Positions 29,570-38,048 are shown, counted from the first letter of the stretch. The stretch: DNA of 64,000 bases from Streptomyces laurentii (GCA_002355495.1 AP017424.1:3658001-3722000); one strand, 5' to 3'. Notes: generated from the sequence alone by a model not told the origin. Numbers and translations: made by a program.

Positions 29570-30127
29570 ATGACCACCACCCTCGCACCCTCGCATTCGG
29601 CGCGCCTTTCGCTGACGCCGAAGACCACACTCGCCGGTCTCCTGGACGGCGCCTGGTGGCCTCGCTCGCGTGACCTCGCCGCTGAGCTTCCGCCCCTGGT
29701 CGACGCGCTGGAAGAGCACCACTTCGGACGCATCACACGCGTCACGGTGAACCCCACCCGCTGGCCCGTCGTCCCGCACAAGGTTCCTGCCACCGGGCAT
29801 ACCGTGCACGTCGGCTGGTTCACCGAACAGGATCCCGACAAGATGATCCTTCTCTCCTACGCAGTCGGCCGGGTCGACCTGCTGGTGATACCGCCCGAGA
29901 CCGAACCCGCCGCAGCCACCCGGCTCATGGCGGCCGCCGCGGTCCCCGGCAGTGTCCTCACAGCTGGTGTCCTGATGTCCGACGAAGCCGCGACCGGCCG
30001 CCGTATGCGCGACGCCCGCAGCAGCGAGGACGCCTGGGAGACGGACGGAGGGGCCGCCCTGCCGCCCCTCCGGCACCCGGTCGTCGGCGCGCGGATGATT
30101 CCGCTGCCGAAGAACACGCGGTGGTGA
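29570..30127 (+). CDS. DUF5994-like protein, copy 3
   Basis: A 185-residue protein with LAGLLDGAWWPRSRDLAAEL at residues 21-40, ALEEHHFGRITRVTVNPTRW and KMILLSYAVGRVDLLVIPPE, the same layout as copy 1. A variable tail ends LPKNTRW. ATG 29570 follows GGAGAC. It leads a run of four small plus-strand genes, the next starting four bases after its stop, and probably forms an operon with them. Confidence 0.8.
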   Translation: MTTTLAPSHSARLSLTPKTTLAGLLDGAWWPRSRDLAAELPPLVDALEEHHFGRITRVTVNPTRWPVVPHKVPATGHTVHVGWFTEQDPDKMILLSYAVGRVDLLVIPPETEPAAATRLMAAAAVPGSVLTAGVLMSDEAATGRRMRDARSSEDAWETDGGAALPPLRHPVVGARMIPLPKNTRW

Positions 30128-30131
30128 CGAC

Positions 30132-30341
30132 ATGGAGACCCTGATCGCGCTCGCGGCCGTCGCTCTGCTGATCACGTTCGGCACGCGCCTTGTCCACCGG
30201 CTCAACGCCCAGCACGAGGCACGCATCGCCGCCCGCCACTACAGCGACCCCTTCCCGGCCATCGTCCGACCGCCCGGTCACAGCCCCCACACGCCGACAG
30301 AGCAAGCTGCCCGCCGCAGGGCCATGGGCACCTGGCCCTGA
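30132..30341 (+). CDS. 69-residue single-helix membrane protein
   Basis: A short protein with one N-terminal hydrophobic helix (LIALAAVALLITFGTRLVH) and a basic, Pro-rich soluble tail (PFPAIVRPPGHSPHTPTE). It starts four bases after the DUF5994 copy 3 stop, which supports translation in the same operon. No family is recognised. Confidence 0.55.
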   Translation: METLIALAAVALLITFGTRLVHRLNAQHEARIAARHYSDPFPAIVRPPGHSPHTPTEQAARRRAMGTWP

Positions 30342-30447
30342 CCGCTCCAAAGACCACTCCTCCGACCGAAGGCCGCGGGTGGGGCACCCCACACCCGGGA
30401 CAACCCACCCGCCGGTCTCTCGCTCACCCGCGAAGGGACCACACCCC

Positions 30448-30714
30448 TTGTACCGCACCGACACCGCGGCCCTGCCCTCGGCCGGACAGGCCGAGATCCG
30501 CATCGTCGCCGCCACCCCCGAAGCCGCCCGCACGGTCGCCGAGGTGATCCGCCGCTCGTTCGCCGGGACGGAACAGCGCAGCTACCCCGCTCCCGAAGGC
30601 GGCACCCGGCTCCACCTCACCGTCGACACCGAAACCGCCGCAGAGCCCGCCCGCTCCTGGCTCACCACCAGCAGATCGTCCCCTCTCACCGGCACCCACG
30701 TCGACGAAATCTGA
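30448..30714 (+). CDS. 88-residue small protein, paralogue of 27317-27583
   Basis: Read from TTG 30448, with GAAGGGACC about eight bases upstream, giving 88 residues (LYRTDTAALPSAGQAEIRIV...). Alignment with the 27317 product covers nearly the full length. The larger frame back to 30190 has no site and is not used. Function is unknown; position suggests co-expression with DUF5994 copy 3 and the following winged-helix gene. Confidence 0.62.
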   Translation: MYRTDTAALPSAGQAEIRIVAATPEAARTVAEVIRRSFAGTEQRSYPAPEGGTRLHLTVDTETAAEPARSWLTTSRSSPLTGTHVDEI

Positions 30715-30751
30715 ACGGAACCGGGTCTTCACACGACGAAAGGACTCGGTC

Positions 30752-31024
30752 ATGGCCACACTCCACGAGCGACAGCTCTACCGCGAGCGGGTCCTGACCG
30801 CCCTCTACGAAGCCACCGAAGGAAACCGGCTCCTCGGCATCACGGGACGGAAGCTGCGCAACGACCTGCGTATCCCGGAGGAAGACCTGGCCGCCGCCTG
30901 CGCCTACCTCGCCGGCGAGGGCCTGATCACCGTCGACTGGGAACCGGGCAACACGCCCGCGATGGTCTCCCTCACCCACCAGGGAATCCGCCGTATGGAG
31001 GCCGAAGAACAAGAGCGCGGCTGA
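30752..31024 (+). CDS. small winged-helix-like protein
   Basis: A 90-residue protein: QLYRERVLTALYEATEGNRL, GITGRKLRNDLRIPEEDLAA and LAGEGLITVDWEPGNTPAMV with a final QGIRRMEAEEQERG. The helix-helix-strand pattern with a wing fits a small winged helix as in minimal transcription factors. AAGGAC precedes ATG 30752. It is the last gene of the small-gene run in module A. The DNA target is unknown. Confidence 0.62.
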   Translation: MATLHERQLYRERVLTALYEATEGNRLLGITGRKLRNDLRIPEEDLAAACAYLAGEGLITVDWEPGNTPAMVSLTHQGIRRMEAEEQERG

Positions 31025-31456
31025 GCCGGGCTACCCCGGCGGCCCGCTCTCGCCTCCCGGCCCGCCCGGCCGAGAAGTCGTACAATTGAACACGGATCGA
31101 GCACGCTCACGTGTGACGATCCGGAAGGGCGGCCCCGACGGAGTGAATGCGCCGGGGCCGTTGTGACGACCACCGCCAGGCCCGCGCACCCGACGTGGCA
31201 CCGGCCGGTACGCCGACGCCAGTCGGCGCCGGCCCGGAGATCCGCCGTCGGGGCCCGCGCGCTGCCGCGGCCCCCACCCCTTCCGTCGGCTGTTGCATGT
31301 CACGGAGGAGCGGCGGCGCCAGGCGGCAGTGGATCAGAGTCCTGCGAGGTGCGGGTCGCGGAGGTGGGGCGGGACGGCGGTGCCCCGGTTCGCGAGGCTC
31401 CCCATGCGCAAGGAGAACCGCTGCGGGCATCGGGACGCGGGTCAGGAGTACGAACG
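31025..31456. other. intergenic, nothing recognised
   Basis: Arginine/proline-rich open frames run on both strands without ribosome sites or family motifs. I see no hairpin or repeat that would assign a role. Confidence 0.35.
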
Positions 31457-31720
31457 TCATGACCGGCCCGCCGCCGTCGGGGAGCCGGCATGGGCCCGCC
31501 GCCGCCGTGCTGGCGCAGCGGCGGCCAGAAGGTGCCGAACGGCCCGGGAGCGGTTCGCGAGTCTGAGGCGGCGCCCCTGCCGGGGCCACCAGTCGAGGAC
31601 GGCCAGGAAGCCGGAGTCGCGGAAGGCGACCCGGGAGGTGTCCAGGATGAGGCCGGTGCAGCCGTCGTCGGCTGCCGAGGCCAGCGACGCCCGCAGCGGG
31701 GCGGCGCTTGAAGTACTCAC
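31457..31720 (-). CDS. STAS-like small protein, possibly degraded
   Basis: An 87-residue reading from GTG 31720, with GATGGGGAC just before it: VSTSSAAPLRASLASAADDG, then LILDTSRVAFRDSGFLAVLD and RQGRRLRLANRSRAVRHLLA. The DTSRVAFRDSGFLAVL stretch corresponds to the STAS phosphorylation loop. The N-terminal strand of a normal STAS domain is very short here and the C-terminus is an Arg/Ala run, so this may be a truncated antagonist. It is the last recognisable gene of module A. Confidence 0.5.
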   Translation of the reverse strand: MSTSSAAPLRASLASAADDGCTGLILDTSRVAFRDSGFLAVLDWWPRQGRRLRLANRSRAVRHLLAAAAPARRRRAHAGSPTAAGRS

Positions 31721-32120
31721 GTCCCCATCAACGCCTCCCGCCCGGGGCCGGGGAACGAGCCACGCGCCCCTTTCACCCCATGTGACCAGCACCGATCCCC
31801 GGCAAGGGGGAAAGATTCCACCCGAACGAGGCAGACGGACACCTACGACGCGACCGCTGTCCTCCGGGACCGCCGGGACCGCGCACCGAGTGGGACCGGC
31901 TGTGAGGGAGAGCGTCTCCCCGGGCGTCCTGCCGACTGGAGACTTCGATGCCCGTGGACTTCGACAGGAGATCTGTCACGTGCCCCATCCGTGCCCTTCA
32001 AGGCGGTGAACAGCGGTGAACAGCGGTCACCAGGGGTGCGGGCGGAACCCCTCGACATCCTGCGAAGAGGCTTGTCCGCAGGTCAGAGGCCCTATTGGCG
32101 GCCAGGACGTCGGTGATTCG
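31721..32120. other. intergenic before the second tRNA-derived repeat
   Basis: No gene or hairpin that I can support. It is the right end of module A, directly left of the tRNA 3' copy at 32121. Confidence 0.4.
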
Positions 32121-32194
32121 CAAGCTTATAGCGCGGGTTCGATTCCCGTCATCCGCTCGTGAACGAAGGCCCAGGTCAGCGACCTGGGCCTTCG
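32121..32194 (+). repeat. tRNA-Gly 3' end copy plus terminator (att-like site 2)
   Basis: Bases 32121-32158 repeat, without mismatch, 38 bases of the tRNA-Gly gene from its anticodon loop to the first base past it (23488-23525). A perfect hairpin (CGAAGGCCCAGGTC stem, 32164-32194) follows, as after the real tRNA. This is what a site-specific integration or accretion event at the tRNA leaves behind. No tRNA 5' half is present. Confidence 0.9.
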
Positions 32195-32306
32195 TCGTTT
32201 TTCAGTCATTGGACGGCCTGCGGCCCTGATCAACAAAGCCTGGCTAATAGGGTGAACAGCCATACGGGGAACGTACACATGAATCGCGTGGCGAGCGGGG
32301 GAGAGG

Positions 32307-32708
32307 ATGCGGGACGGAGAACTGCTGGTCTCGCAAGACGGCCTCACCAGGCTGGCGGATGATCTCGACGGGATGCAGCGGTACCTGGAAGAGCAGATCC
32401 GCGCCATGGACGAGGTCGTCGACAGGATCGCCGCGGGCTGGCAGGGACCCACTGCCACCGCGTACCGCTCCCTGCACCGCGGGGCTGCCGAGGACGCCGT
32501 GCGCATCCGCCAAGTGATGGTCCTCCTCGAAGCGGCCGTACGCGCCTCGCGCGATGGCTTCACCGCACAGGACCTCGACATCCTGGCCCAGATACGACAG
32601 GTGCAGACGCACGAGAACGTGACCGCCGCCGCCCGCGACCTCACCGCGCCCGACCAGGTGCACGCGCCGGACGCCGGGCAGCCGCGGAGCCGTCTCACGG
32701 AGATCTGA
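32307..32708 (+). CDS. WXG100-like ESX secretion substrate 1
   Basis: A 133-residue, mostly helical protein with the WXG-type turn AAGWQGPTATAYRSLHRG at about residues 47-65, between two long helices (LADDLDGMQRYLEEQIRAMD; AVRIRQVMVLLEAAVRAS). WXG100 proteins pair with partners or with LXG/WXG toxins for type VII secretion. GGGGGA precedes the ATG by five bases. It is the first gene of a four-gene toxin operon; the next start is 20 bases after the stop. Confidence 0.8.
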   Translation: MRDGELLVSQDGLTRLADDLDGMQRYLEEQIRAMDEVVDRIAAGWQGPTATAYRSLHRGAAEDAVRIRQVMVLLEAAVRASRDGFTAQDLDILAQIRQVQTHENVTAAARDLTAPDQVHAPDAGQPRSRLTEI

Positions 32709-32727
32709 ACCACGGGGGATCATCACC

Positions 32728-33033
32728 ATGCCGAACAACGATCGGATCACCGTCGACTTCGCAGCTCTGCAACGCCTTTCGGGCGACTTGGAGAACATCC
32801 TCCGTGCCCTCAACGGGAGGCTGGACACCCTGTACGAACGCGTCGCCAAGGTCGTCGTGACCTGGGAGGGCGAGGCCCGCGAAGCGTTCATCGACGAGCT
32901 GGACAAGTGGAGCCACCAGGCCGACGATCTGAAGGCAGCGCAGGCCTGGCTCCACGAGGTCGTGACCAAGGGGCACCTCAACTACGCCGCTGCCAACCGG
33001 TCCGTTCTCGAAGGCTGGGGAGGCGGTGCCTGA
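32728..33033 (+). CDS. WXG100-like ESX secretion substrate 2
   Basis: A 101-residue helical hairpin: FAALQRLSGDLENILRALNG, then VVTWEGEAREAFIDELDKWS, where TWEG is the WXG motif, and LKAAQAWLHEVVTKGHLNY. It is of canonical WXG100 length. Its stop overlaps the ATG of the large toxin gene (TGATG), so the two are co-translated and probably form the export complex. Confidence 0.85.
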   Translation: MPNNDRITVDFAALQRLSGDLENILRALNGRLDTLYERVAKVVVTWEGEAREAFIDELDKWSHQADDLKAAQAWLHEVVTKGHLNYAAANRSVLEGWGGGA

Positions 33034-34775
33034 TGGGCACTCCCTCCCCCGCCCCCTCAGCAGCCGGCACCGGCACCATCGATGTCAAACCCAGTGACCT
33101 CTGGACGGTCTCCGGGCGGGTCGCCCAGCAGCAGGACTTCCTGATACGCGGCGCCAACAAGCTCCTGGAGGAGCTGGGCAAGTACCCGGACGCCGGCGGC
33201 GCCGGGACCGAGGCCCAGAAGTTCGCCCAGGCGTACAAAGAGATCGGCGACCGCTGGCTGGAGGTCTGGGGCCGTTCCGTGCTCAGCGTCGGCGGCGTCG
33301 CCGTCGGCTTCACCGAGACGGCTAATGCCTACACGAAGGCGGACGCGGCCTCCCATCCCAAGGGCAAGTCGGCGGAACAGCGGCCACGGCCCCCCGTCGT
33401 CGACAAAGCCCCGAACTTCGGCTCGGTCCCGGACATCAAGTGGGGCGACGACGACGGCGGTGACGACTTCCTGCGCAGCCTTATGGAGGGCATCCCCGAG
33501 ATCGTCCGGGACGTCCTCCAGCCGCTGTGCAGGACCGTGTTCCGGGTCGGGAGGGTGTCGGACGTCCATCCCTTCCCACAGCAGCACTACCTCAACTCCC
33601 TATGCCACAGCTGGATGAACGTCTCCATCACGGCAACGATGGTGGCGGACCAGCTCACCCAGGCCGTCGGCACCATCACCAACCACCAGCAGGCCGACTG
33701 GGAGGCCGCCATGCGGACCTTCTGCAGCGCGCTGTGGGGCGGGACAGCTTGGGGACGGCAGCGGCACGGATACCAGTGGGCGCAGACCGCGAACTCCGGC
33801 CCCGGCACCCCGCACCTGCCCACGAGCAGTGAGCCCGTCCTCGCCGTTCTGAAGGACACGGCCGACGACATCGCCACCATCCTGCGCGAGTACGCCGAGG
33901 CGGCCGTCGACCTGAACCGTGACGTCTGGGACGAGATGGAACGCGCCATGAAGAGTGCCGTCAAGGAGATTCTGGAGGACCTGGCCAAGCCCAAGGACGC
34001 CAAGAGCCTCCTTGGCACCGTCACGACCGTGATCGGCCAGGGCGCGGGCCTGATCCTTTCCTTCGACGTCAAGACCGTGCTGAACATCGACACGGCCAAG
34101 CTGAACCGGATCGTCGGCACGTACACCGGCATCCTCGACGGCCTGACCACCCGCATCGAGGCGCTGAAGGGGCCACTGGACGAGGCGTACCTGAGCGCCC
34201 CCAAGTTCGAGGCCGGAGTCGCGCGCTCCCACGGTTTCGGGACCCGCGCACTGGAAGAGTTCAAGGACTCGAACGTCTGGCTGAAGGTCGACTCGCACGG
34301 CAATTACGACCTGAACCTCGCCGCCAACGAGTACATGGCGGACGGCCACACCCTGGACAAGCATGTCGGCAAGACGGATGAGCAGCTCACTCAGCGCCTG
34401 CGTGACCAGCAGTCGAACGGCCCCACTCCGGCATGGCCCCACGGAAGGCCGAAGCCAAGCGCTTCCTCCGCCTTCCCCAGCTACCAACGTGCGGAGGAAC
34501 TGACCGAGTACAACCTCAACAGGAACAAGGCCGACATCGACGCGTGGATCGAGGGCCCACCCCCGCCGCCCGACGGCGACGTCAGGACGTTCAAAGCGAC
34601 GGCACCCAACGGTGAGACCAGCGGCAGGAGCGTGAGCAGGGGTGATTACCGGCAGGGTGGCATGACATCCGAGGCGTACGAGGTGAACGGCATCGACACG
34701 CGGCTCCGGTACGACAGCAGTCGTACCCCGCCCTTCACTGTCATGACGTCGATGCCCTCCAAGTCCTCCCCATAA
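33033..34775 (+). CDS. polymorphic toxin with C-terminal RNase A-like (CdiA-type) domain
   Basis: A 580-residue secreted toxin. Residues 1-100 are a WXG/LXG-like helical export region. Residues 110-430 form a long linker with further helices (ILREYAEAAVDLNRDVWDEM). The last ~120 residues are an RNase A-like nuclease of the type on CdiA and other polymorphic toxins: HTLDKHVGKTDEQLTQRLRD holds the catalytic His (KHV), then SASSAFPSYQRAEELTEYNL, then RLRYDSSRTPPFTVMTSMPS with the Arg and the Thr of the active site. It should cut RNA in competitor cells. The downstream gene is the likely immunity protein. Confidence 0.85.
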   Translation: MGTPSPAPSAAGTGTIDVKPSDLWTVSGRVAQQQDFLIRGANKLLEELGKYPDAGGAGTEAQKFAQAYKEIGDRWLEVWGRSVLSVGGVAVGFTETANAYTKADAASHPKGKSAEQRPRPPVVDKAPNFGSVPDIKWGDDDGGDDFLRSLMEGIPEIVRDVLQPLCRTVFRVGRVSDVHPFPQQHYLNSLCHSWMNVSITATMVADQLTQAVGTITNHQQADWEAAMRTFCSALWGGTAWGRQRHGYQWAQTANSGPGTPHLPTSSEPVLAVLKDTADDIATILREYAEAAVDLNRDVWDEMERAMKSAVKEILEDLAKPKDAKSLLGTVTTVIGQGAGLILSFDVKTVLNIDTAKLNRIVGTYTGILDGLTTRIEALKGPLDEAYLSAPKFEAGVARSHGFGTRALEEFKDSNVWLKVDSHGNYDLNLAANEYMADGHTLDKHVGKTDEQLTQRLRDQQSNGPTPAWPHGRPKPSASSAFPSYQRAEELTEYNLNRNKADIDAWIEGPPPPPDGDVRTFKATAPNGETSGRSVSRGDYRQGGMTSEAYEVNGIDTRLRYDSSRTPPFTVMTSMPSKSSP

Positions 34776-34798
34776 CACCCGAGAAAGGCCGGCACCAC

Positions 34799-35359
34799 AT
34801 GCCCGTCGACCAGATGTCCTGGGAAGCCGCGGTCCGCCACCTGTACGAGGACGCGTTCCCCTACGACGCCACAGGCCCGCGCCAGCACGAAGACTGGGTC
34901 CTCGACGTCTTGGCCCTGATGGCCCGGGTCCCCGACCCGCGGGGCTGGGCCGGCCTCGACTACGAGGCAGACGACCCGGAGCGCACGGCGTCTCCCATGT
35001 ACCCCTTCGTCGCCCACTCCCCGGAGTACATCGCCGTACGTCTCCGGCAGATCGATCGGGACAGCGCCGAGAACCTGCTCCTCGCCATCACGGACGACTG
35101 CTGCACCTTGTCCAACCTGAGGCGCTTCAAGGAGAGCGAGGAAGAACTGCTGACCATGGCGCGCACGATCCTCGCGCGATACGGGGACAACGCCACCTAC
35201 CACACCAACGTCGACCGGCCCGGCGCCGTACCCGGCACACTCGACTTCACGACCTCGAACTGGGGATACAGCCCGCTCAGCGTGTACACGGAGGACTGCG
35301 GCCTGATCGTCGTCTCCGACACCGAACTCGGCATGTTCTGGAACTTCTCCCCCCTCTGA
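34799..35359 (+). CDS. probable immunity protein to the RNase A-like toxin
   Basis: A 186-residue acidic cytoplasmic protein 23 bases downstream of the toxin gene. Recognisable stretches are WEAAVRHLYEDAFPYDATGP, AVRLRQIDRDSAENLLLAIT and DCGLIVVSDTELGMFWNFSP; I know no named family. Immunity genes usually follow their toxin directly, and this one has no other obvious role, so the call is by position. A GAAAGGCCGG stretch precedes ATG 34799. Confidence 0.7.
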   Translation: MPVDQMSWEAAVRHLYEDAFPYDATGPRQHEDWVLDVLALMARVPDPRGWAGLDYEADDPERTASPMYPFVAHSPEYIAVRLRQIDRDSAENLLLAITDDCCTLSNLRRFKESEEELLTMARTILARYGDNATYHTNVDRPGAVPGTLDFTTSNWGYSPLSVYTEDCGLIVVSDTELGMFWNFSPL

Positions 35360-35404
35360 GCCGCACGTGTGCAGCGCCGCCGACGGTTTGAAAGGATTCC
35401 CCCC

Positions 35405-35704
35405 GTGCTGACCCGTTCCGCCACCTATCCCGACCGGGAGACCGCCCACTGGGCCACCCAGCAGGTGGTGACCACCAACGAACAGGCCATCCACCGCTGG
35501 CTCGCCCAGGGCACGCGGGCCCGGCTCACCATCGAGGCCGCCTGGCCGTCCCGCGAGAGGCCCGTGGGCAGGGTCCAGCTTGAGGGCGACCTGCTGGCCG
35601 GGCGCGGGCCGGTCGACGTGCGCGCGGCGCGCGTCGTGCTGCGCCGCGAGCCGTCGAGCCCGCACGGTTTCGTCGTCCACACGACCGTTCCGTTCTACCT
35701 GTAG
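35405..35704 (+). CDS. orphan RNase A-like toxin C-terminal end
   Basis: A 99-residue product from GTG 35405, with AAAGGA nine bases upstream. It matches the second half of the RNase A-like toxin domain: RSATYPDRETAHWATQQVVT, AIHRWLAQGTRARLTIEAAW, VGRVQLEGDLLAGRGPVDVR and the ending VVLRREPSSPHGFVVHTTVP. It differs from the domain of the upstream toxin. The N-terminal KHV helix with the catalytic His is absent and so is any delivery region, so it should be inactive by itself. I read it as a displaced toxin cassette kept next to its immunity gene, able to recombine onto the full-length toxin. Confidence 0.72.
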   Translation: MLTRSATYPDRETAHWATQQVVTTNEQAIHRWLAQGTRARLTIEAAWPSRERPVGRVQLEGDLLAGRGPVDVRAARVVLRREPSSPHGFVVHTTVPFYL

Positions 35705-35717
35705 GGGCCGTCCGCAC

Positions 35718-36376
35718 ATGTCCATGAAGCCCCTCGAACACGATCGCCGCTACGGCGAGCTGGACCAGGTGATGCGCGCGTATCTGGGGCAGCCGGCCGA
35801 CGACACCCCGGAGCGACGCAGCCGAGCCCTTGACGCATACCTCCGACACACCTGGCAAACCCGCCCCTCGGCCGTCGCGGAGGCGGAACGCCAGCTACGC
35901 GCGTACAGCCAGAACCCCCGGGCCGCATCCGTCGAGAACTGGGCGAGTTCTACGCGATCCCGGACACCGGAATGCCCGAGACAGCGATCGGCGGCTGGCT
36001 GACCGTCCTTGCCGACCACCTGAAGCGCAGCATCGAGGAGGGCGACGTCCCGGAGCCGTCGTCCCCGCAGACCCACTGGGAGTGGCATGCCCGCTTCCCG
36101 GAGACCGCGCAGCTGCTCGGAGGCTGGTTCTCGCAGGACATCGTCGACGAGTTCCCCGACCACGACGCCGCCGTCTCCGACTACGCCACCACCACCCACC
36201 CCCAACTGGTCGCCCGCCTCGTGGGCGAACTCCACGAACTGCTTGCCCTTCCCTGCTTGGACGAAGGCGACTACGCCCTCGCCGCCGCCGAACTGGGCAT
36301 GGAGGTCGGCCCGCCCGAACCCTTCTCCCACGGTGCCTGGTTCCAGTCGGTGGCAACGGCGCTGTCGAGCACCTGA
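35718..36376 (+). pseudogene. CdiI-type immunity gene, frameshifted
   Basis: Frame 1 from ATG 35718 reads MSMKPLEHDRRYGELDQVMR and AEAERQLRAYSQNPRAA. At about 35931 the protein continues in another frame: RELGEFYAIPDTGMPETAIG, then THWEWHARFPETAQLLGGWF, SQDIVDEFPDHDAAVSDYAT and SHGAWFQSVATALSST, ending at 36376. LGGWFSQD and EFPDHDAA are hallmarks of the contact-dependent-inhibition immunity family (CdiI_2-like). The intact protein would be about 219 residues. A one-base shift splits it. It starts 13 bases after the orphan toxin end, which makes it that cassette's cognate. Confidence 0.78.
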
Positions 36377-36540
36377 TCCGGCCCTGGTGACCAACGGCGG
36401 GTTGCACGAGTCCGTGCCACAACGTGCCAGTAGGAGCGGTGAACAGCGGTAACAACAGGCACGGGAAGACAGCACCCCACCTTGCCGGTTGCACGCATTT
36501 CCGCAGGCCAGAGGTTGTGCAGAGGCCGAGTGCCAGGTGA

Positions 36541-36618
36541 TTCCCAAGCTTATAGCGCGGGTTCGATTCCCGTCATCCGCTCGTGAACGAAGGCCCAGGT
36601 CAGCGACCTGGGCCTTCG
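36541..36618 (+). repeat. tRNA-Gly 3' end copy plus terminator (att-like site 3)
   Basis: Bases 36541-36582 repeat 42 bases of tRNA-Gly (23484-23525) exactly, from the anticodon loop onward. The hairpin at 36588-36618 is identical to that of site 2. A short run resembling the chromosomal flank (GACCTCT) follows. It closes the toxin module. Confidence 0.9.
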
Positions 36619-37091
36619 TCGTTGCCCAGACCTCTCAGAGCCCGCGTGCCTCCGCGCCGCCCCGCTCGACCGCCTGAGTGCGCGCCGTCAAGGCTGCACA
36701 GCACCTCTCGCCCCTGGTTCCGCCGGGGATGGCCTCCGGGGGCCGATGGGCGAGGCGGTCACGAGGAGGCCGAGCCTGGGTGAGCCGGACGGCCGAACGT
36801 CGCATTCGGAAGAGCGAATACCTGAACTCGCCGACCGAGATTCTCGCCAGCATTACCGAGAGAGTTTCTCCCGGCACCACGCGGGTATGAATTCGGATCA
36901 CGCACGGAAGGCATCGACATGCTACTGTCGAATCAGTTGCAGTTTTGGTACCCGAAACCTAGGGCGCCCCGTCGGTCGCATGCCGAAGGGAAGCGTTTTG
37001 CATTCCGGTCATTTTCCGGGCAGGGAATCATCGCGGCGACACGGTATCCACAAAGTGTGGATGCCGCTGCACTGCCCAAAGGAGAAATGAC
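36619..37091. other. leader region of the cold-shock gene
   Basis: No gene is supported. From about 36790 the base composition becomes less GC-rich (ATTCTCGCCAGCATTACCG, TTTTGCATTCCGGTCATTTT), as in long 5' leaders of cold-shock genes, and no plausible Csp promoter can be fixed. Open frames on either strand lack ribosome sites. Confidence 0.4.
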
Positions 37092-37295
37092 ATGGCTACT
37101 GGCACTGTGAAGTGGTTCAACGCGGAAAAGGGATTCGGCTTCATCGAGCAGGATGGTGGCGGCCCTGACGTGTTCGCCCACTACTCGAACATCGCCTCCC
37201 AGGGCTTCCGCGAGCTCCAGGAGGGGCAGAAGGTCTCCTTCGACATCGCGCAGGGCCAGAAGGGCCCGACGGCCGAGAACATCGTTCCCGCCTGA
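37092..37295 (+). CDS. cold shock protein (CspA family)
   Basis: A 67-residue single cold-shock domain: [20 protein letters not shown] with RNP1 (KGFGFI), then DVFAHYSNI as RNP2 and [20 protein letters not shown]. It binds single-stranded nucleic acid and acts as an RNA chaperone. AAAGGAGAA precedes the ATG. A UUCG-capped terminator follows. Together with the helicase remnant and the two following genes it matches a Streptomyces locus that I remember as csp, DEAD-box helicase, a CBS-like gene and SCO5918. Confidence 0.95.
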   Translation: MATGTVKWFNAEKGFGFIEQDGGGPDVFAHYSNIASQGFRELQEGQKVSFDIAQGQKGPTAENIVPA

Positions 37296-37313
37296 CGCTG
37301 ACGCGTAATACGT

Positions 37314-37351
37314 AGCTGGGGCCCGCATCCTTCGGGGTGCGGGCCCCAGCT
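37314..37351 (+). terminator. UUCG-capped terminator after csp
   Basis: A 17-bp stem (37314-37330 with 37335-37351, one G-T pair) closed by the tetraloop TTCG. It is very stable and lies 18 bases past the csp stop. Confidence 0.9.
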
Positions 37352-37563
37352 GCATGCATTTCGCGCGACCTCCACGTGCACCACACCACGTGCACCTCGG
37401 CCGTCATCCCCGCCCACCGCTGATCGGCTTGCTGCCCACGAACCCGCATCGCCTGATTTCCGCATGCGCATTCGTCCACTCCGGCAATTTCGGCGCATTC
37501 TTCTCTGCCGAAATTCTCGCTACGCGCCGCATCAGGAAGGTTCCGGGCGAACCCCCGAATGCA

Positions 37564-37734
37564 CGGCAGCTCGTCGTCGTCAACGTGGTCTCGCCGGCCG
37601 GCCACAAGGATCACCTCCACCGCGGCGGCCGTACCGCGCGAGCCGGAGCTTCACGGTCGACGCGCTTCCGCCCCGCCGTCGAGGCGCTCCGGCAAGCGGC
37701 GTTCCGCCGGCACGGCGGCCTGAGCGCCGCGTGA
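37564..37734 (+). pseudogene. remnant of a DEAD-box RNA helicase C-terminal domain
   Basis: In one plus frame, about 27 residues preserve helicase motifs V-VI: QLVVVNVVSPAGHKDHLHRG and HRGGRTARAGAS, matching the DEAD-box consensus 'HR.GRTARAG'. Both sides lose similarity at once, and the normal ~450-residue gene is reduced to this strip between csp and the following small gene. Deletion inside an ancestral csp-helicase operon is the simplest reading. Confidence 0.65.
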
Positions 37735-37769
37735 CCCGGAAGCCGACTCATCTCCTCAGGAGGCACGTT

Positions 37770-38048
37770 GTGACACTGGTCCAGATGCAGCCCCGCCCGA
37801 CGGGCACCGACACCGCGGACACGCCCGGACCGCAGGTGTGCGACGACATGACCGTGGAGGTGGCCCTGGCCGTCATGGCCGGAGCCCGCACCGAACTCCT
37901 CCTCGTCTGCGACAACGACGATCAGCGCACCGGCCTCGTCACCCGAACCCAACTCGCCACCGTCCGCGACAGCCCCGCGTACACGGACCGGCTCCAGTTG
38001 CGCGACCTCTCCGACGACCGCGGCCGTTCACCTCGGCGGCCCCTGTGA
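37770..38048 (+). CDS. small CBS-like protein of the cold-shock block
   Basis: A 92-residue protein from GTG 37770, with AGGAGG eight bases upstream. VCDDMTVEVALAVMAGARTE and LLLVCDNDDQRTGLVTRTQL resemble one CBS motif, a ligand-binding half domain, and the tail is Arg-rich. In related Streptomyces loci a similar short gene sits between the DEAD-box helicase and the SCO5918-type gene, as here. Its role is unknown. Confidence 0.65.
   Translation: MTLVQMQPRPTGTDTADTPGPQVCDDMTVEVALAVMAGARTELLLVCDNDDQRTGLVTRTQLATVRDSPAYTDRLQLRDLSDDRGRSPRRPL

Noticed and set aside
32121..32158. Additional tRNA-Gly genes at the repeat copies
   Set aside because: Only the 3' part is present; acceptor 5' strand and D arm are missing, so these cannot fold as tRNA.
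36635..36901. Minus ORF of 88 aa before csp
   Set aside because: No ribosome site or family; lies in the csp leader region.
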